Origin: Symbiodinium natans
Lineage: Eukaryota; Sar; Dinophyceae; Suessiales; Symbiodiniaceae
Assembly (NCBI GenBank): GCA_905221605.1
Contig: CAJNDS010000485.1
Location: 62,001 to 126,000, forward strand
DNA: 64,000 bases
Direction of reading: 5' to 3'
A program made the position numbers and the translations under genes. Positions 48,700-59,786 of the stretch are shown here, piece by piece. The notes below the pieces were generated by a model, which had not been told where the DNA came from, searched no databases, and worked only from the letters and a program-made list of their open reading frames with translations. Position 1 is the first letter of the stretch, and every line of letters begins with the position of its first letter.

Positions 48700-49025
48700 T
48701 ATAAATCGAAATTCAAATGATCCAGATATTCCTGAGTATGAGTTCAAAAGTAGCCGCCTATCTGTTTTGGATAGGTACCTATTGGATACGGGTCTATCGC
48801 AATCAAGATAGGTCCCTATCCATACCCCCCATACCCCGAGGCGATAGACCCCTATCCCCAGGGGTCTCCCCGATGTGGATAGGTTTCTGTGCATAGGCCC
48901 CTGTCCGGAAAGGATAGGGGTCTATATACAGGGGGCTGTCGCCCGGACCTAGACCCCTATCCGTGGCATAGACCCCTATCCCTTTCCGATCGGGCCCTAT
49001 CCGTCCCTTCCTTCGTCGCCTCACA
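48700..49025. repeat. GGATAGG/CCTATCC short-repeat tract next to telomeric repeat
   Basis: Irregular repeats of CCCCTATCC, GATAGGG and TAGACCCCTATCC in both orientations, continuing directly into CCCTAA-type repeats at about 49030. The position and style resemble subtelomeric repeats. Confidence 0.6.
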
Positions 49026-49029
49026 ACTA

Positions 49030-49497
49030 TACCCTAAGCCCTGAGTCCCTACACCCTAACCCCTAAGCCCTAAGCCTGAGCCCTAAAAAACCCTAATCCC
49101 GAAACCCAAAAAGAAACCCTAAGCCCTAAAAACCCTAAACCCTAAATCCAGCCCTAAACCCCAAAAAAAACCTAAACCCTAAAGAACCCCTAAGAAACCC
49201 TAATCCCAAAAAAAACTGTAAACCCTAAACCCTGAGTCCCTACGCCCTAAACCCTAAGCCCTAAGCCTGAGCCCTAAAAAACCCTAATCCCGAAATCCAA
49301 AAAGAAACCCTAATCCCTAAAAACCCTGAACCCTAAATCCAGCCCTAAACCCCAAACAACCTATACCCTAAAGAACCCCTAAGAAACCCTAATCCCTAAA
49401 AAACCGTAAAACCTAAATCCAGCCCTAAACCCTAAAAACCTGTCCCTAAACCCTAAACCCTAAACCCTAAACCCTAAACCCTGAACCCTAAACCCTC
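49030..49497. repeat. Interstitial telomeric repeat, degenerate (CCCTAAA)n
   Basis: Degenerate CCCTAAA, CCCTAAG and CCCTAAAAA units, with a 191-bp block starting at 49039 and repeated from 49230 (both start CCCTGAGTCCCTAC). The last 60 bp are an almost pure run of CCCTAAA. TTTAGGG telomeres are known from plants and dinoflagellates. Here the tract lies internally, flanked by AT-rich DNA on the left and satellite on the right. Confidence 0.85.
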
Positions 49498-49860
49498 AAG
49501 ATGAAGATAAATAGAAATTGTATGTGTTTCATTTCGATCCTGCGGTTCAACATGCCATCCCTACACTGACGCACCAAGAGGTTTAAGTAAATTGAGCCAT
49601 TTGACTTTTTGGCTTTGTGGTTCGTTGATGCGACAGCACGCAAGGAGGTTTAAGTAGAGCTAGCAAGAAGGTTTAAGTAAATTGATCTCTAACCCTTTTC
49701 ACCATTGCTTTCTCTTATGGATTGTAGGCACGGTCCACCTACAGGGCTCCAACAGGCTCCAAAGGCTCGAAACAAGCTCCAAAAGGCTCCAAGCAGTAAA
49801 AACAAGCCCCAACAGGCTCCAAAGGCTCGAAACAAGCTTAACAACAGGCTTAGGGATATG
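49498..49860. other. Short transition with GGCTCCAAAGGCTCGAAAC-like repeats
   Basis: Three scattered copies of AGGTTTAAGTAAATTGA-like sequence (49580-49690), then about 130 bp of CAACAGGCTCCAAAGGCTCG-type units. The latter look like relatives of the core of the 87-bp satellite. No gene. Confidence 0.5.
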
Positions 49861-52800
49861 AAGGGGGTTGAGAAGGCTCGAAGCTTCTCTGAGCCTCTTC
49901 AGAGCCTCGTGAGGACCTTGAGAAGGAATTTATTCTACCTGTATGAAGGGGGTGGACAAGGCTCAAAGCCTCTCTGACCTCTTGAGAAGGAATTTCTTCT
50001 ACCTATATGAAGGTGGTTGAGAAGGCTCAAAGCCTCTCTGAGCCTCTTGAAAGCTTCTTGAAGACCTCTTGAGAAGGAATTTATTCTACCTATATGAAGG
50101 GGGTTGAGAAGACTCAAAGCCTCTCTCAGCCTCTTGAAAGCCTCTTGAGGACCTCTTGAGAAGGAATTTATTCTACCTATATGAAGGGGGTTGACAAGGC
50201 TCAAAGCCTTTCTGAACCTCTTGGAAACCTCTTGAGGACTTCTTGAGAAGGAATTTCTTCTACCTATATGGAGGTGGTTGAGAAGGCTCAAAGCCTCTCT
50301 GAGCCTCTTGAAAGCTTCTTGAAGACCTCTTGAGAAGGAATTTATTCTACCTATATGAAGGGGGTTGCAGAAGGCTCAAAGCCTCTCTCAGCTTCTTGAA
50401 AGCCTCTTGAGGACCTCTTGAGAAGGAATTTATTCTACCTATATGAAGGGGGTTGACAAGGCTCAAAGCCTCTCTGAACCTCTTGGAAACCTCTTGAGGA
50501 CTTCTTGAAAAGGAATTTCTTCTACCTATATGAAGGTGGTTGAGAAGGCTCAAAGCCTTTCTGAGCCTCTTGAAAGCTGCCTCTTGAAAGACTCTTGAGG
50601 ACCTCTTGAGAAGGAATTTCTTCTACCTATATGAAGGTGGTTGAGAAGGCTCAAGCCTCTCTCAGCCTCTTGAAAGCTTCTTGAGGACCTCTTGAGAAGG
50701 AATTTCTTCTACCTATATGAAGGTGGTTGAGAAGGCTCAAAGCCTCTCTGAGCCTCTTGAAAGCTTCTTGAAGACCTCTTGAGAAGGAATTTTTTCTACC
50801 TATATGAAGGGGGTTGAGAAGGCTCAAAGCCTCTCTCAGCCTCTTGAAAGCTTCTTGAGGACCTCTTGAGAAGGAATTTCTTCTACCTATATGAAGGTGG
50901 TTGAGAAGGCTCAAAGCCTCTCTGAGCCTCTTGAAAGCTTCTTGAAGACCTCTTGAGAAGGAATTTTTTCTACCTATATGAAGGGGGTTGAGAAGGCTCA
51001 AAGCCTCTCTGAGCCTCTTGAAAGGTTCTTGAAGACCTCTTGAGACTCAAAGACTCTCTGAGCTTCTTGAAAGCTTCTTGAAGACCTCTTGAGAAGGAAT
51101 GTATTCTACCTATATGAAGGGGGTTGAGAAGGCTCAAAGCCTCTCTCAGCCTCTTGAAAGCTTCTTGAGGACCTCTTGAGAAAGAATTTATTCTACCTAT
51201 ATGAAGGGGGTTGACAAGGCTCAAAGCCTCTCTGAACCTCTTGGAAGCCTCTTGAGGGCCTCTTGAAAAGGAATGTCTTCTACCTATATGAAGGGGGTTG
51301 AGAAGGCTCAAAGCCTCTCTGAGCCTCTTGAAAGCTTCTTGAAGACCTCTTGAGAAGGAATTTATTCTACTTATATGAAGGTGGTTGCAGAAGGCTCAAA
51401 GCCTCTCTCAGCTTCTTGAAAGCTTCTTGAAGACCTCTTGAGAAGGAATTTATTCTACCTATATGAAGCGGGTTGACAAGGCTCAAAGCCTTTCTCAGCC
51501 TCTTGAAAGCCTCTTGAGGACCTCTTGAGAAGGAATTTATTCTACCTATATGCAGGGGGTTGACAAGGCTCAAAGCCTCTCTGAACCTCTTGGAAGCCTC
51601 TTGAGGACCTCCTGAGAAAGAATTTCTTCTACCTATATGAAGGTGGTTGAGAAGGCTCAAAGCCTTTCTGAGCCTCTTGAAAGCTTCTTGAAGACCTCTT
51701 GAGAAGGAATTTATTCTACCTATATGAAGGGTGTTGAGAAGGCTCAAAGCCTCTCTCAGCCTCTTGAAAGCCTCTTGAGGACCTCTTGAGAAGGAATTTA
51801 TTCTACCTATATGAAGGGGGTTGACAAGGCTCAAAGCCTCTCTGAACCTCTTGGAAGCCTCTTGAGGACCTCTTGAAAAGGAAATTCTACCTATATGAAG
51901 GTGGTTGAGAAGGCTCAAAGCCTCTCTGAGCCTCTTGAAAGCTTCTTGAAAACCTCTTGAGAAGGAATTTATTCTACCTAAATGAGGGGTTTTGAGAAGG
52001 CTCAAGGCCTCTCTCAGCCTCTTGAAAGACTCTTGAGGACCTCTTGAGAAGGAATTTATTCTACCTATATGAAGGGGGTTGAGAAGGCTCAAAGCCTCTC
52101 TCAGCCTCTTGAAAGCCTCTTGAGGACCTCTTGAGAAGCAATTTATTCTACCTATATGAAGGGGGTTGACAAGGCTCAAAGCCTCTTTGAACCTCTTGGA
52201 AACCTCTTGAGGACCGCTTGAGAAGGAATTTCTTCTACCTATATGAAGGTGGGCTCAAAGCCTCTCTGAGCCTCTTGAAAGCTTCTTGTACCTAAATGAG
52301 GGGTTTTGAGAAGGCTCAAGGCCTCCCTCAGCCTCTTGAAAGACTCTTGAGGACCTCTTGAGAAGGAATTTATTCTACCTATATGAAGGGGGTTGAGAAG
52401 GCTCAAAGCCTCTCTCAGCTTCTTGAAAGCCTCTTGAGGACCTCTTGAAAAGGAATTTATTCTACCTATATATATGAAGGGGGTTGACAAGGCTCAAAGC
52501 CTCTCTGAGCCTATTGAAAGCTTCTTGAAGACCTCTTGAGAAGGAATTTATTCTACCTATATGAAGGGGATTGAGAAGGCTCAAAGCCTCTCTCAGCCTC
52601 TTGAAAGCCTCTTGGGGACCTCTTGAGAAGGAATTTATTCTACCTATATGAAGGGGGTTGACAAGGCTCAAAGCCTCTCTGAACCTCTTGGAAGCCTCTT
52701 GAGGACCGCTTGAGAAGGAATTTCTTCTACCTATATGAAGGTGGTTGAGAAGGCTTAAAGCCTCTCTGAGCCTCTTGAAAGCTTCTTGAAGACCTCTTGA

Positions 52801-55800
52801 AAAGGAATGTATTCTACCTATATGAAGGGGGTTGAGAAGGCTCAAAGCCTCTCTCAGCCTCTTGAAAGCCTCTTGAGGACCTCTTGAGAAGGAATTTATT
52901 CTACCTATATGAAGGGGGCTGACAAGGCTCAAAGCCTCTCTGAACCTCTTGGAAGCTACCTCTTGAGAAGGAATTTATTCTACCTATATGAAGGGGGTTG
53001 ACAAGGCTCAAAGCATCTCTGAACCTCTTGGAAGCCTCTTGAGGACCTCTTGAGAAGGAATTTATTCTACCTATATGAAGGTGGTTGAGAAGGCTCAAAG
53101 CCTCTCTGAGCCTCTTGAAAGCTTCTTGAAGACCTCTTGAGAAGGAATTTATTCTACCTATATGAAGGGGGTTGAGAAGGCTCAAAGCCTCTCTCAACCT
53201 CTTGAAAGCCTCTTGAGGACCTCTTGAGAAGGAATTTCTTCTGCCTATATGAAGGGGGTTGACAAGGCTCAAAGCCTCTCTGAGCCTCTTGAAAGGTTCT
53301 TGAAGACCTCTTGAGACTCAAAGACTCTCTGAGCCTCTTGAAAGCTTCTTGAAGACCTCTTGAGAAGGAATTTATTCTACCTATATGAAGGGGGTTGAGA
53401 AGGCTCAAAGCCTCTCTCAGCCTCTTGAAAACCTCTTGAGGACCTCTTGAGAAGGAATTTCTTCTACCTATATGAAGGGGGTTGACAAGGCTCAAAGCCT
53501 CTCTGAACCTCTTGGAAGCCTCTTGAGGACCTCTTGAGAAGGAATTTCTTCTACTTATATGAAGGTGGTTGAGAAGGCTCAAAGCCTTTCTGAGCCTCTT
53601 GAAAGCTTCTTGAAGACCTCTTGAGAAGGAATTTATTCTACCTATATGAAAGGGGTTGAGAAGGCTCAAAGCCTCTTTCAGCCTCTTGAAAGCCTCTTGA
53701 GGACCTCTTGAGAAGGAATTTATTCTACCTATATGAAGGGGGTTGACAAGGCTCAAAGCCTCTCTGAACCTCTTGGAATCCTCTTGAGGACCTCTTGAGA
53801 AGGAATTTCTTCTACCTATATGAAGGTGGTTGAGAAGTCTCTGAGCCTCTTGAAAGCTTCTTGAAGACCTCTTGAGAAGGAATTTATTCTACCTATATGA
53901 AGGGGGTTGAGAAGGCTCAAAGCCTCTCTCAGCTTCTTGAAAGCCTCTTGAGGACCTTTTGAGAAGGAATTTATTCTACCTATATGAAGGGGGTTGACAA
54001 GGCTCAAAGCCTCTCTGAACCTCTTGGAAGCCTCTTGAGGACCTCTTGAGAAGGAATTTCTTCTACCTATATGAAGGTGGTTGAGAAGGCTCAAAGCCTC
54101 TCTGAGCCTCTTGAAAGCTTCTTGAAGACCTCTTGAGAAGGAATTTATTCTACCTAAATGAAGGGGGTTGAGAAGGCTCAAAGCCTCTCTTAGCCTCTTG
54201 GAAGCCTCTTGAGGACCTCTTGAGAAAGAATTTATTCTACCTATATATATTAAGCGGGTTGACAAGGCTCAAAGCCTCTCTGAACCTCTTGGAAGCCTCT
54301 TGAGGACCTCTTGAGAAGGAATTTCTTCTACCTATATGAAGGTGGTTGAGAAGGCTCAAGCCTCTCTCAGCCTCTTGAAAGCTTCTTGAGGACCTCTTGA
54401 GAAGGAATTTCTTCTACCTATATGAAGGTGGTTGAGAAGGCTCAAAGCCTCTCTGAGCCTCTTGAAAGCTTCTTGAAGACCTCTTGAGAAGGAATTTTTT
54501 CTACCTATATGAAGGGGGTTGAGAAGGCTCAAAGCCTCTCTCAGCCTCTTGAAAGCTTCTTGAGGACCTCTTGAGAAGGAATTTCTTCTACCTATATGAA
54601 GAGAAGAATATGAAGATGAGAAGGCTCAAAGCCTCTCTGAGCCTCTTGAAAGCTTCTTGAAGACCTCTTGAGAAGGAATTTTTTCTACCTATATGAAGGG
54701 GGTTGAGAAGGCTCAAAGCCTCTCTCAGCCTCTTGAAAGCCTCTGGAGGACCTCTTGAGAAGGAATTTATTCTACCTATATGAAGGGGGTTGACAAGGCT
54801 CAAAGCCTCTCTGAACCTCTTGGAATCCTCTTGAGGACCTCTTGAGAAGGAATTTCTTCTACCTATATGAAGGTGGTTGAGAAGGCTCAAAGCCTCTCTC
54901 AGCTTCTTGGAAGCCTCTTGAGGACCTCTTGAAAAGGAATTTCTTCTACCTATATGAAGGTGGCTGAAAAGGCTCAAAGCCTCTCTGAACCTCTTGAAAG
55001 CTTCTTGAAGACCTTTTGAGAAGGAAGTTATTCTACCTATATGAAGGGGGTTGAGAAGGCTCAAAGCCTCTCTCAGCCTCTTGAAAGCCTCTTGAGGACC
55101 TCTTGAGAAGGAATTTATTCTACCTATATGTCTCTGAACCTCTTGGAAGCCTCTTGAGGACCTCTTGAGAAGGAATTTATTCTACCTATATGAAGGTGGT
55201 TGAGAAGGCTCAAAGCCTCTCTGAGCCTCTTGAAAACTTCTTGAAGACCTCTTGAGAAGGAATTTATTCTACCTATATGAAGGGGGTTGAGAAGGCTCAA
55301 AGCCTCTCTCAGCCTCTTGAAAGCCTCTGGAGGACCTCTTGAGAAGGAATTTATTCTACCTATATGAAGGGGGTTGACAAGGCTCAAAGCCTCTCTGAAC
55401 CTCTTGGAAGCCTCTTGAGGACCTCTTGAGAAGGAATTTCTTCTACCTATATGAAGGGGGTTGAGAAGGCTCAAAGCCTCTCTCAGCCTCTTGAAAGCTT
55501 CTTGAGGACCTCTTGAGAAGGAATTTATTCTACCTATATGAAGGGGGTTGAGAAGGCTCAAAGCCTTTCTGAACCTCTCGAAAGCCTCTTGAGGACCTCT
55601 TGAGAAGGAAGTTATTCTACCTATATGAAGGAGTTGAGAAGGCTCAAAGCCTCTCTGAGCCTCATGAAAGCCTCTTGAGGACCTCTTGAGAAGGAATTTA
55701 TTCTACCTATATGAAGGGGGTTGAGAAGGCTCAAAGCTTCTCTGAGCCTCTTGAAAGCCTCTTGAGGACATCTTGAGAAGGAATTTAATCTACCTATATG

Positions 55801-56957
55801 AAGGGGGTTGAGAAGGCTTGAGGACCTCTTGAGAAGGAATTTATTCTACCTATATGAAGGGGGTTGAGAAGGCTCGAGAGAGGCTTCTTGAAAGCCTCTT
55901 GAGGACCTCTTGAGAAGGAATTTCTTCTACCTATATGAAGAGAAGAATATGAAGATGAGAAGGCTCAAAGCCTCTCTGAGCCTCTTGAAAGCTTCTTGAA
56001 GACCTCTTGAGAAGGAATTTTTTCTACCTATATGAAGGGGGTTGAGAAGGCTCAAAGCCTCTCTCAGCCTCTTGAAAGCCTCTGGAGGACCTCTTGAGAA
56101 GGAATTTATTCTACCTATATGAAGGGGGTTGACAAGGCTCAAAGCCTTTCTGAACCTCTTGGAAGCCTCTTGAGGACCTCTTGAGAAGGAATTTCTTCTA
56201 CCTATATGAAGGGGGTTGAGAAGGCTCAAAGCCTCTCTCAGCCTCTTGAAAGCTTCTTGAGGACCTCTTGAGAAGGAATTTATTCTACCTATATGAAGGG
56301 GGTTGAGAAGGCTCAAAGCCTTTCTGAACCTCTCGAAAGCCTCTTGAGGACCTCTTGAGAAGGAAGTTATTCTACCTATATGAAGGAGTTGAGAAGGCTC
56401 AAAGCCTCTCTGAGCCTCATGAAAGCCTCTTGAGGACCTCTTGAGAAGGAATTTTTTCTACCTATATGAAGGGGGTTGAGAAGGCTCAAAGCTTCTCTGA
56501 GCCTCTTGAAAGCCTCTTGAGGACATCTTGAGGCTTGAGGACCTCTTGAGAAGGAACTTATTCTACCTATATGAAGGGGGTTGAGAAGGCTCGAGAGAGG
56601 CCTCTTGAAAGCCTCTTGAGGACCTTTAGAGAAGAATGTATTCTACCGAAATGAAGGGGGTTGAGAAGGCTCAAAGCTTCTCTGAGCCTCTTGAAAGCTT
56701 CTTGAGGACCTCTTGAGAAGGAATCTATTCTACTTATATGAAGGGGGTTGAGAAGGCTCAAAGCTTTTCTGAGCCTCTTGAAGGCCTCTTGAGGACCTCT
56801 TGAGAACGAATTTATTCTACCTAACTGAAGGGGCTTGAGAAGGCTCAAAGCCTCTCACAGCCTCTTGAAAGCCTCTTGAGGACTTCTTGAGAAGGAATTT
56901 AATCTACCTATATGAAGGGGGTTGAGAAGGCTGAAAGCCTCTCTGAGCCTCTTGAAA
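49861..56957. repeat. 87-bp satellite in 261-bp A-B-C higher-order units (about 80 monomers)
   Basis: The monomer runs GAGAAGGAATTTATTCTACC, TATATGAAGGGGGTTGAGAA, GGCTCAAAGCCTCTCTGAGC, CTCTTGAAAGCCTCTTGAGG, ACCTCTT. Monomer starts at 50071, 50158 and 50245 give a period of 87. Three types alternate: GGGGGTTGAGAAGG with CTCTCAGCC; GGGGGTTGACAAGG with CTGAACCTCTTGGAA; and GGTGGTTGAGAAGG with CTGAGCC and AAGCTTCTTGAAGACC. Because 87 is a multiple of three and one minus-strand frame lacks stops, runs of up to 270 codons are open; this follows from the repeat and is not itself evidence of a protein. Shorter, disrupted units become common after about 55.5 kb. Confidence 0.9.
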
Positions 56958-57508
56958 GCATCCCTGAGCCAAAGAGATCCAGCAGCCTGGAACCCAGCTC
57001 GATGTAGCGCGTGGAAGCCCAAAAGCTTTGAGCTCGCTCTTGTTCGACTTGACGAAGGTATTGAGATGTGCTTCCCCGTCCGGAACTCAGCTGTAACGTC
57101 ATTTGCAGAATTTAAATGCTCCAACACATGCGATTGTCTTGCTTATTGGTGCGTCCACTGAGGCTCGAAGCTTTTCTGAGCCAATTGAAATGAATTTTAT
57201 GTGCCAAAACAGCCCGACACTCGACCGCCCGAGCTGGCAAGACCAGTTTCTGCAGACCTGTGCAAAACCTGCTCCAACTCAAGCAGCGCCTGGATGAAAA
57301 CGCAGGGTACCAAGCTCTGCGTTGCACTTGAGTACGTGAGCTGTGTGTTGCAGACGCAGAGTAGCATCAATGCCTTTCGCAGATACAAACACCTGTCAAC
57401 ACAAAGTCCTGAGGCCAGCAAGTCCTGGAGCTGTAGTGCAATTGCTGAGCGAGTACTGTCTGTCGCGTAGCAAGTTTCACAACCAGCCTGCCGTGTCACC
57501 AAACCTGG
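56958..57508. other. Non-repetitive DNA between two tandem arrays
   Basis: Short open frames on both strands without recognisable motifs. A copy of AGGCTCGAAGCTTTTCTGAGCC at about 57162 echoes the 87-bp satellite. Confidence 0.4.
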
Positions 57509-58440
57509 TGCTAAGGACGCAGTTACTGTGCTTAGATTCCCAGTACCGTCTGCCGGGAGGCAGGCGGGAAGAGATTCGCAGCCAGTCTGCTGTGCTTAGA
57601 TTCTCAGTACCTTCTGCCGGGAGGCAGATGGGAAGCGTTTCGCAGCCAGCCGCACCAGCAGAAGAATGGCCAAAACACAGCTGACCTCGTGCTAGGATGC
57701 AATTGCTGAGCTTAGATTCCTAGTACCGTCTGCCGGGAGGCAGGCGGGAAGAGATTCGCAGCCAGCCTGCTGTGCTTAGATTCGCAGTACCTTCTGCCGG
57801 GAGGCAGATGGGAAGCGTTTCGCAGCCAGCCGCACCAGCAGAAGAATGGCCAAAAGACAGCTGACCTCGTGCTAGGATGCAATTGCTGAGCTTAGATTCC
57901 TAGTACTGTCTGCCGGGAGGCAGGCGAGAAGAGATTCGCAGCCAGCCTGCTGTGCTTAGATTCTCAGTACCTTCTGCCGGGAGGCAGATGGGAAGCGTTT
58001 CGCAGCCAGCCGCACCAGCAGAAGAATGGCCAAAAGACAGCTGACCTCGTGCTAGGATGCAATTGCTGAGCTTAGATTCCCAGTACCGTCTGCCGGGAGG
58101 CAGACGAGAAGAGATTCGCAGCCAGCCTGCTGCGCTTAGATTCCCAGTACCTTCTGCCGGGAGGCAGATGGGAAGCGTTTCGCAGCCAGCCGCACCAGCA
58201 GAAGAATGGCCAAAAGACAGCTGACCTCGTGCTAGGATGCAATCGCTGAGCTTAGATTCCTAGTACTGTCTGCCGGGAGGCAGGCGGGAAGAGATTCGCA
58301 GCCAGCCTGCTGCGCTTAGATTCTCAGTACCTTCTGCCGGGAGGCAGGTGGGAAGCGTTTCACAGCCAGCCGCACCAGCCAGAACAATGGCCAGAAGCCA
58401 CCAGGCATGGTGCTAGGATGCAATTTCTGAGCCTAGATTG
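57509..58440. repeat. 180-bp tandem array with ten CTGCCGGGAGGCAG hairpins
   Basis: About five units with an exact 180-bp period (GTGCTAGGATGCAATTGCTG recurs at 57689, 57869, 58049, 58229). Each unit holds two related half-units, each with GCTTAGATTC, AGTACC, then the hairpin CTGCC-GGGA-GGCAG, GGGAAG and TTCGCAGCCAGCC. Hairpins alternate at 64 and 116 bp. The stem extends to 6 or 7 pairs, and the loop GGGA fits the GNRA tetraloop class if transcribed. The last unit ends in GCCTAGATTG directly before the ATG of the next ORF. Confidence 0.9.
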
Positions 58441-59526
58441 ATGCAGGACGTGAAATCGACGCGAAAAAGTCTGCATTCCTTGCAGCTCTGCCACGCAAGC
58501 AAAAAGTTTGAGTGCAGCCACCCGAGAGCCGCTCACAAAATGCGTTTCACAGAATGGCTACATCGCTGTCAGCTCGCTGCACTGAAAAAGGAGCAAAAGA
58601 GCAATGCGAGTGCTGGATTGACCTCGAAACGTGAAGAAAACACAATCACGAAACAAAAAAGTGTCAGAGCTCCAGTCGTGCCACAGCGATCGAGTCATGT
58701 TGCTGCAGTAGCTTTTTCCCCAAACACAGCCGCCGTGCGCTTGGGCCCAAAATCAAGAATCAAGTTTAGGACCGTGCCCCCACTTCCACCTGGACAACCA
58801 TCTCCAAGCGCAAACCTCAGTTGGTCGCTCTCTTCCAGTCGTTCAAGGCACGCGTGCTGGCTTTTCCTCAGGTCGACTGGTGCGACGGCCATATCCGAAT
58901 CTATGGAAGAGGACCACTCCATTCAGGCTTCCGAACAGGATGACTACCAGGAACAAATCAAGGAGTACGAGCTCGAGCAGGCCATGCTGGAAGCAGAATT
59001 TGTCATGCACGAGTTGGCCAGGTGGGAGTCAGACCCGATCGAAAAAGCAATCATGATGCAAGACGCGCAGGACCAGAAAATGTTCCAGCAAGAAATGGAA
59101 CTGGAGAAGCGGATGGCAAAGATGCAAGTGCAGTACCGAAACATGGACGGACAGATGCTGCACTGCTCGAGGCCATGCCCCATCGTACCAGAACGTTTCG
59201 GCTCGTATCGAGAGGCAGAACTAGCAGAACTGCACGCAAGAAACAACAACGAGTCGGACGTGACGCTTTCCCTACAGGAGCTGCGTTCAAGAAGAAAACG
59301 CACAGGAAAACCCACTCCAGCACAATTTCTTGAGAACCGCCCTCCAAGGGAAGTGCTTCTACACGACCTGGACGCTTCTCATGTGGGCCCAATACGCTTG
59401 GAAACGACCAAGCTAGTTTGTGGCAGCGACGTGATCACCGACGCCTGGGCTTGGCTCGACCTGCTGAATAGAGCCGATAACAATGACGTCGTCTGTGTAC
59501 AAATCGTTTTCAGCACGCAAATTTGA
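58441..59526 (+). CDS. Hypothetical 361-residue protein with acidic helical segment
   Basis: ATG at 58441 is the first in frame after a stop at 58414; stop TGA at 59524. I do not recognise the family. The N-terminal half (1-150) is basic and Ser/Pro-rich, including a PPLPPGQPSPS stretch near 113-123. Residues about 154-235 are Glu/Gln/Met-rich and probably helical or coiled-coil (EQIKEYELEQAMLEAEFVMH; MFQQEMELEKRMAKMQ). The C-terminal part has ELRSRRKRTGKP and PREVLLHDLD. It begins exactly where the hairpin array ends and stops 260 bp before the Helitron gene on the same strand, so it may be an accessory ORF of that element or a captured gene. A spliced, longer gene is also possible. Confidence 0.5.
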   Translation: MQDVKSTRKSLHSLQLCHASKKFECSHPRAAHKMRFTEWLHRCQLAALKKEQKSNASAGLTSKREENTITKQKSVRAPVVPQRSSHVAAVAFSPNTAAVRLGPKSRIKFRTVPPLPPGQPSPSANLSWSLSSSRSRHACWLFLRSTGATAISESMEEDHSIQASEQDDYQEQIKEYELEQAMLEAEFVMHELARWESDPIEKAIMMQDAQDQKMFQQEMELEKRMAKMQVQYRNMDGQMLHCSRPCPIVPERFGSYREAELAELHARNNNESDVTLSLQELRSRRKRTGKPTPAQFLENRPPREVLLHDLDASHVGPIRLETTKLVCGSDVITDAWAWLDLLNRADNNDVVCVQIVFSTQI

Positions 59527-59786
59527 TCCGTTGTACAGGCTGAGCGTGAAAGACGCCGTCTGACTGCCGATTCACTGCTCCAAACAAACGCAGAAGAAAA
59601 CCGTATCTGCACATATGAGGGCTCCTGCTGAGCAATGGCAAAACACACACTTAGCTTCTGCTGCGAAATCTTGCAACCTCCGTTGATCCGTTGTTGAACT
59701 TGTACAGCCTCCGCGCAGCTTGTGCTTGTCAATGAGTTGCACTGTAGACTGTAGACTGGTTCAGATTCAGCCGTTTAGCATTTGCC

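Noticed and set aside
51367-52179. 270-codon minus-strand frame with 29-residue repeats (LNPLHIGRINSFSRG...)
   Set aside because: An 87-bp unit without a stop in one frame automatically gives long open runs. The runs are broken irregularly by indels, and no start, splice or domain evidence supports a protein.
57509-58440. CRISPR-like regular repeats
   Set aside because: The 180-bp units are tandem with no unique spacers, and the genome is eukaryotic.
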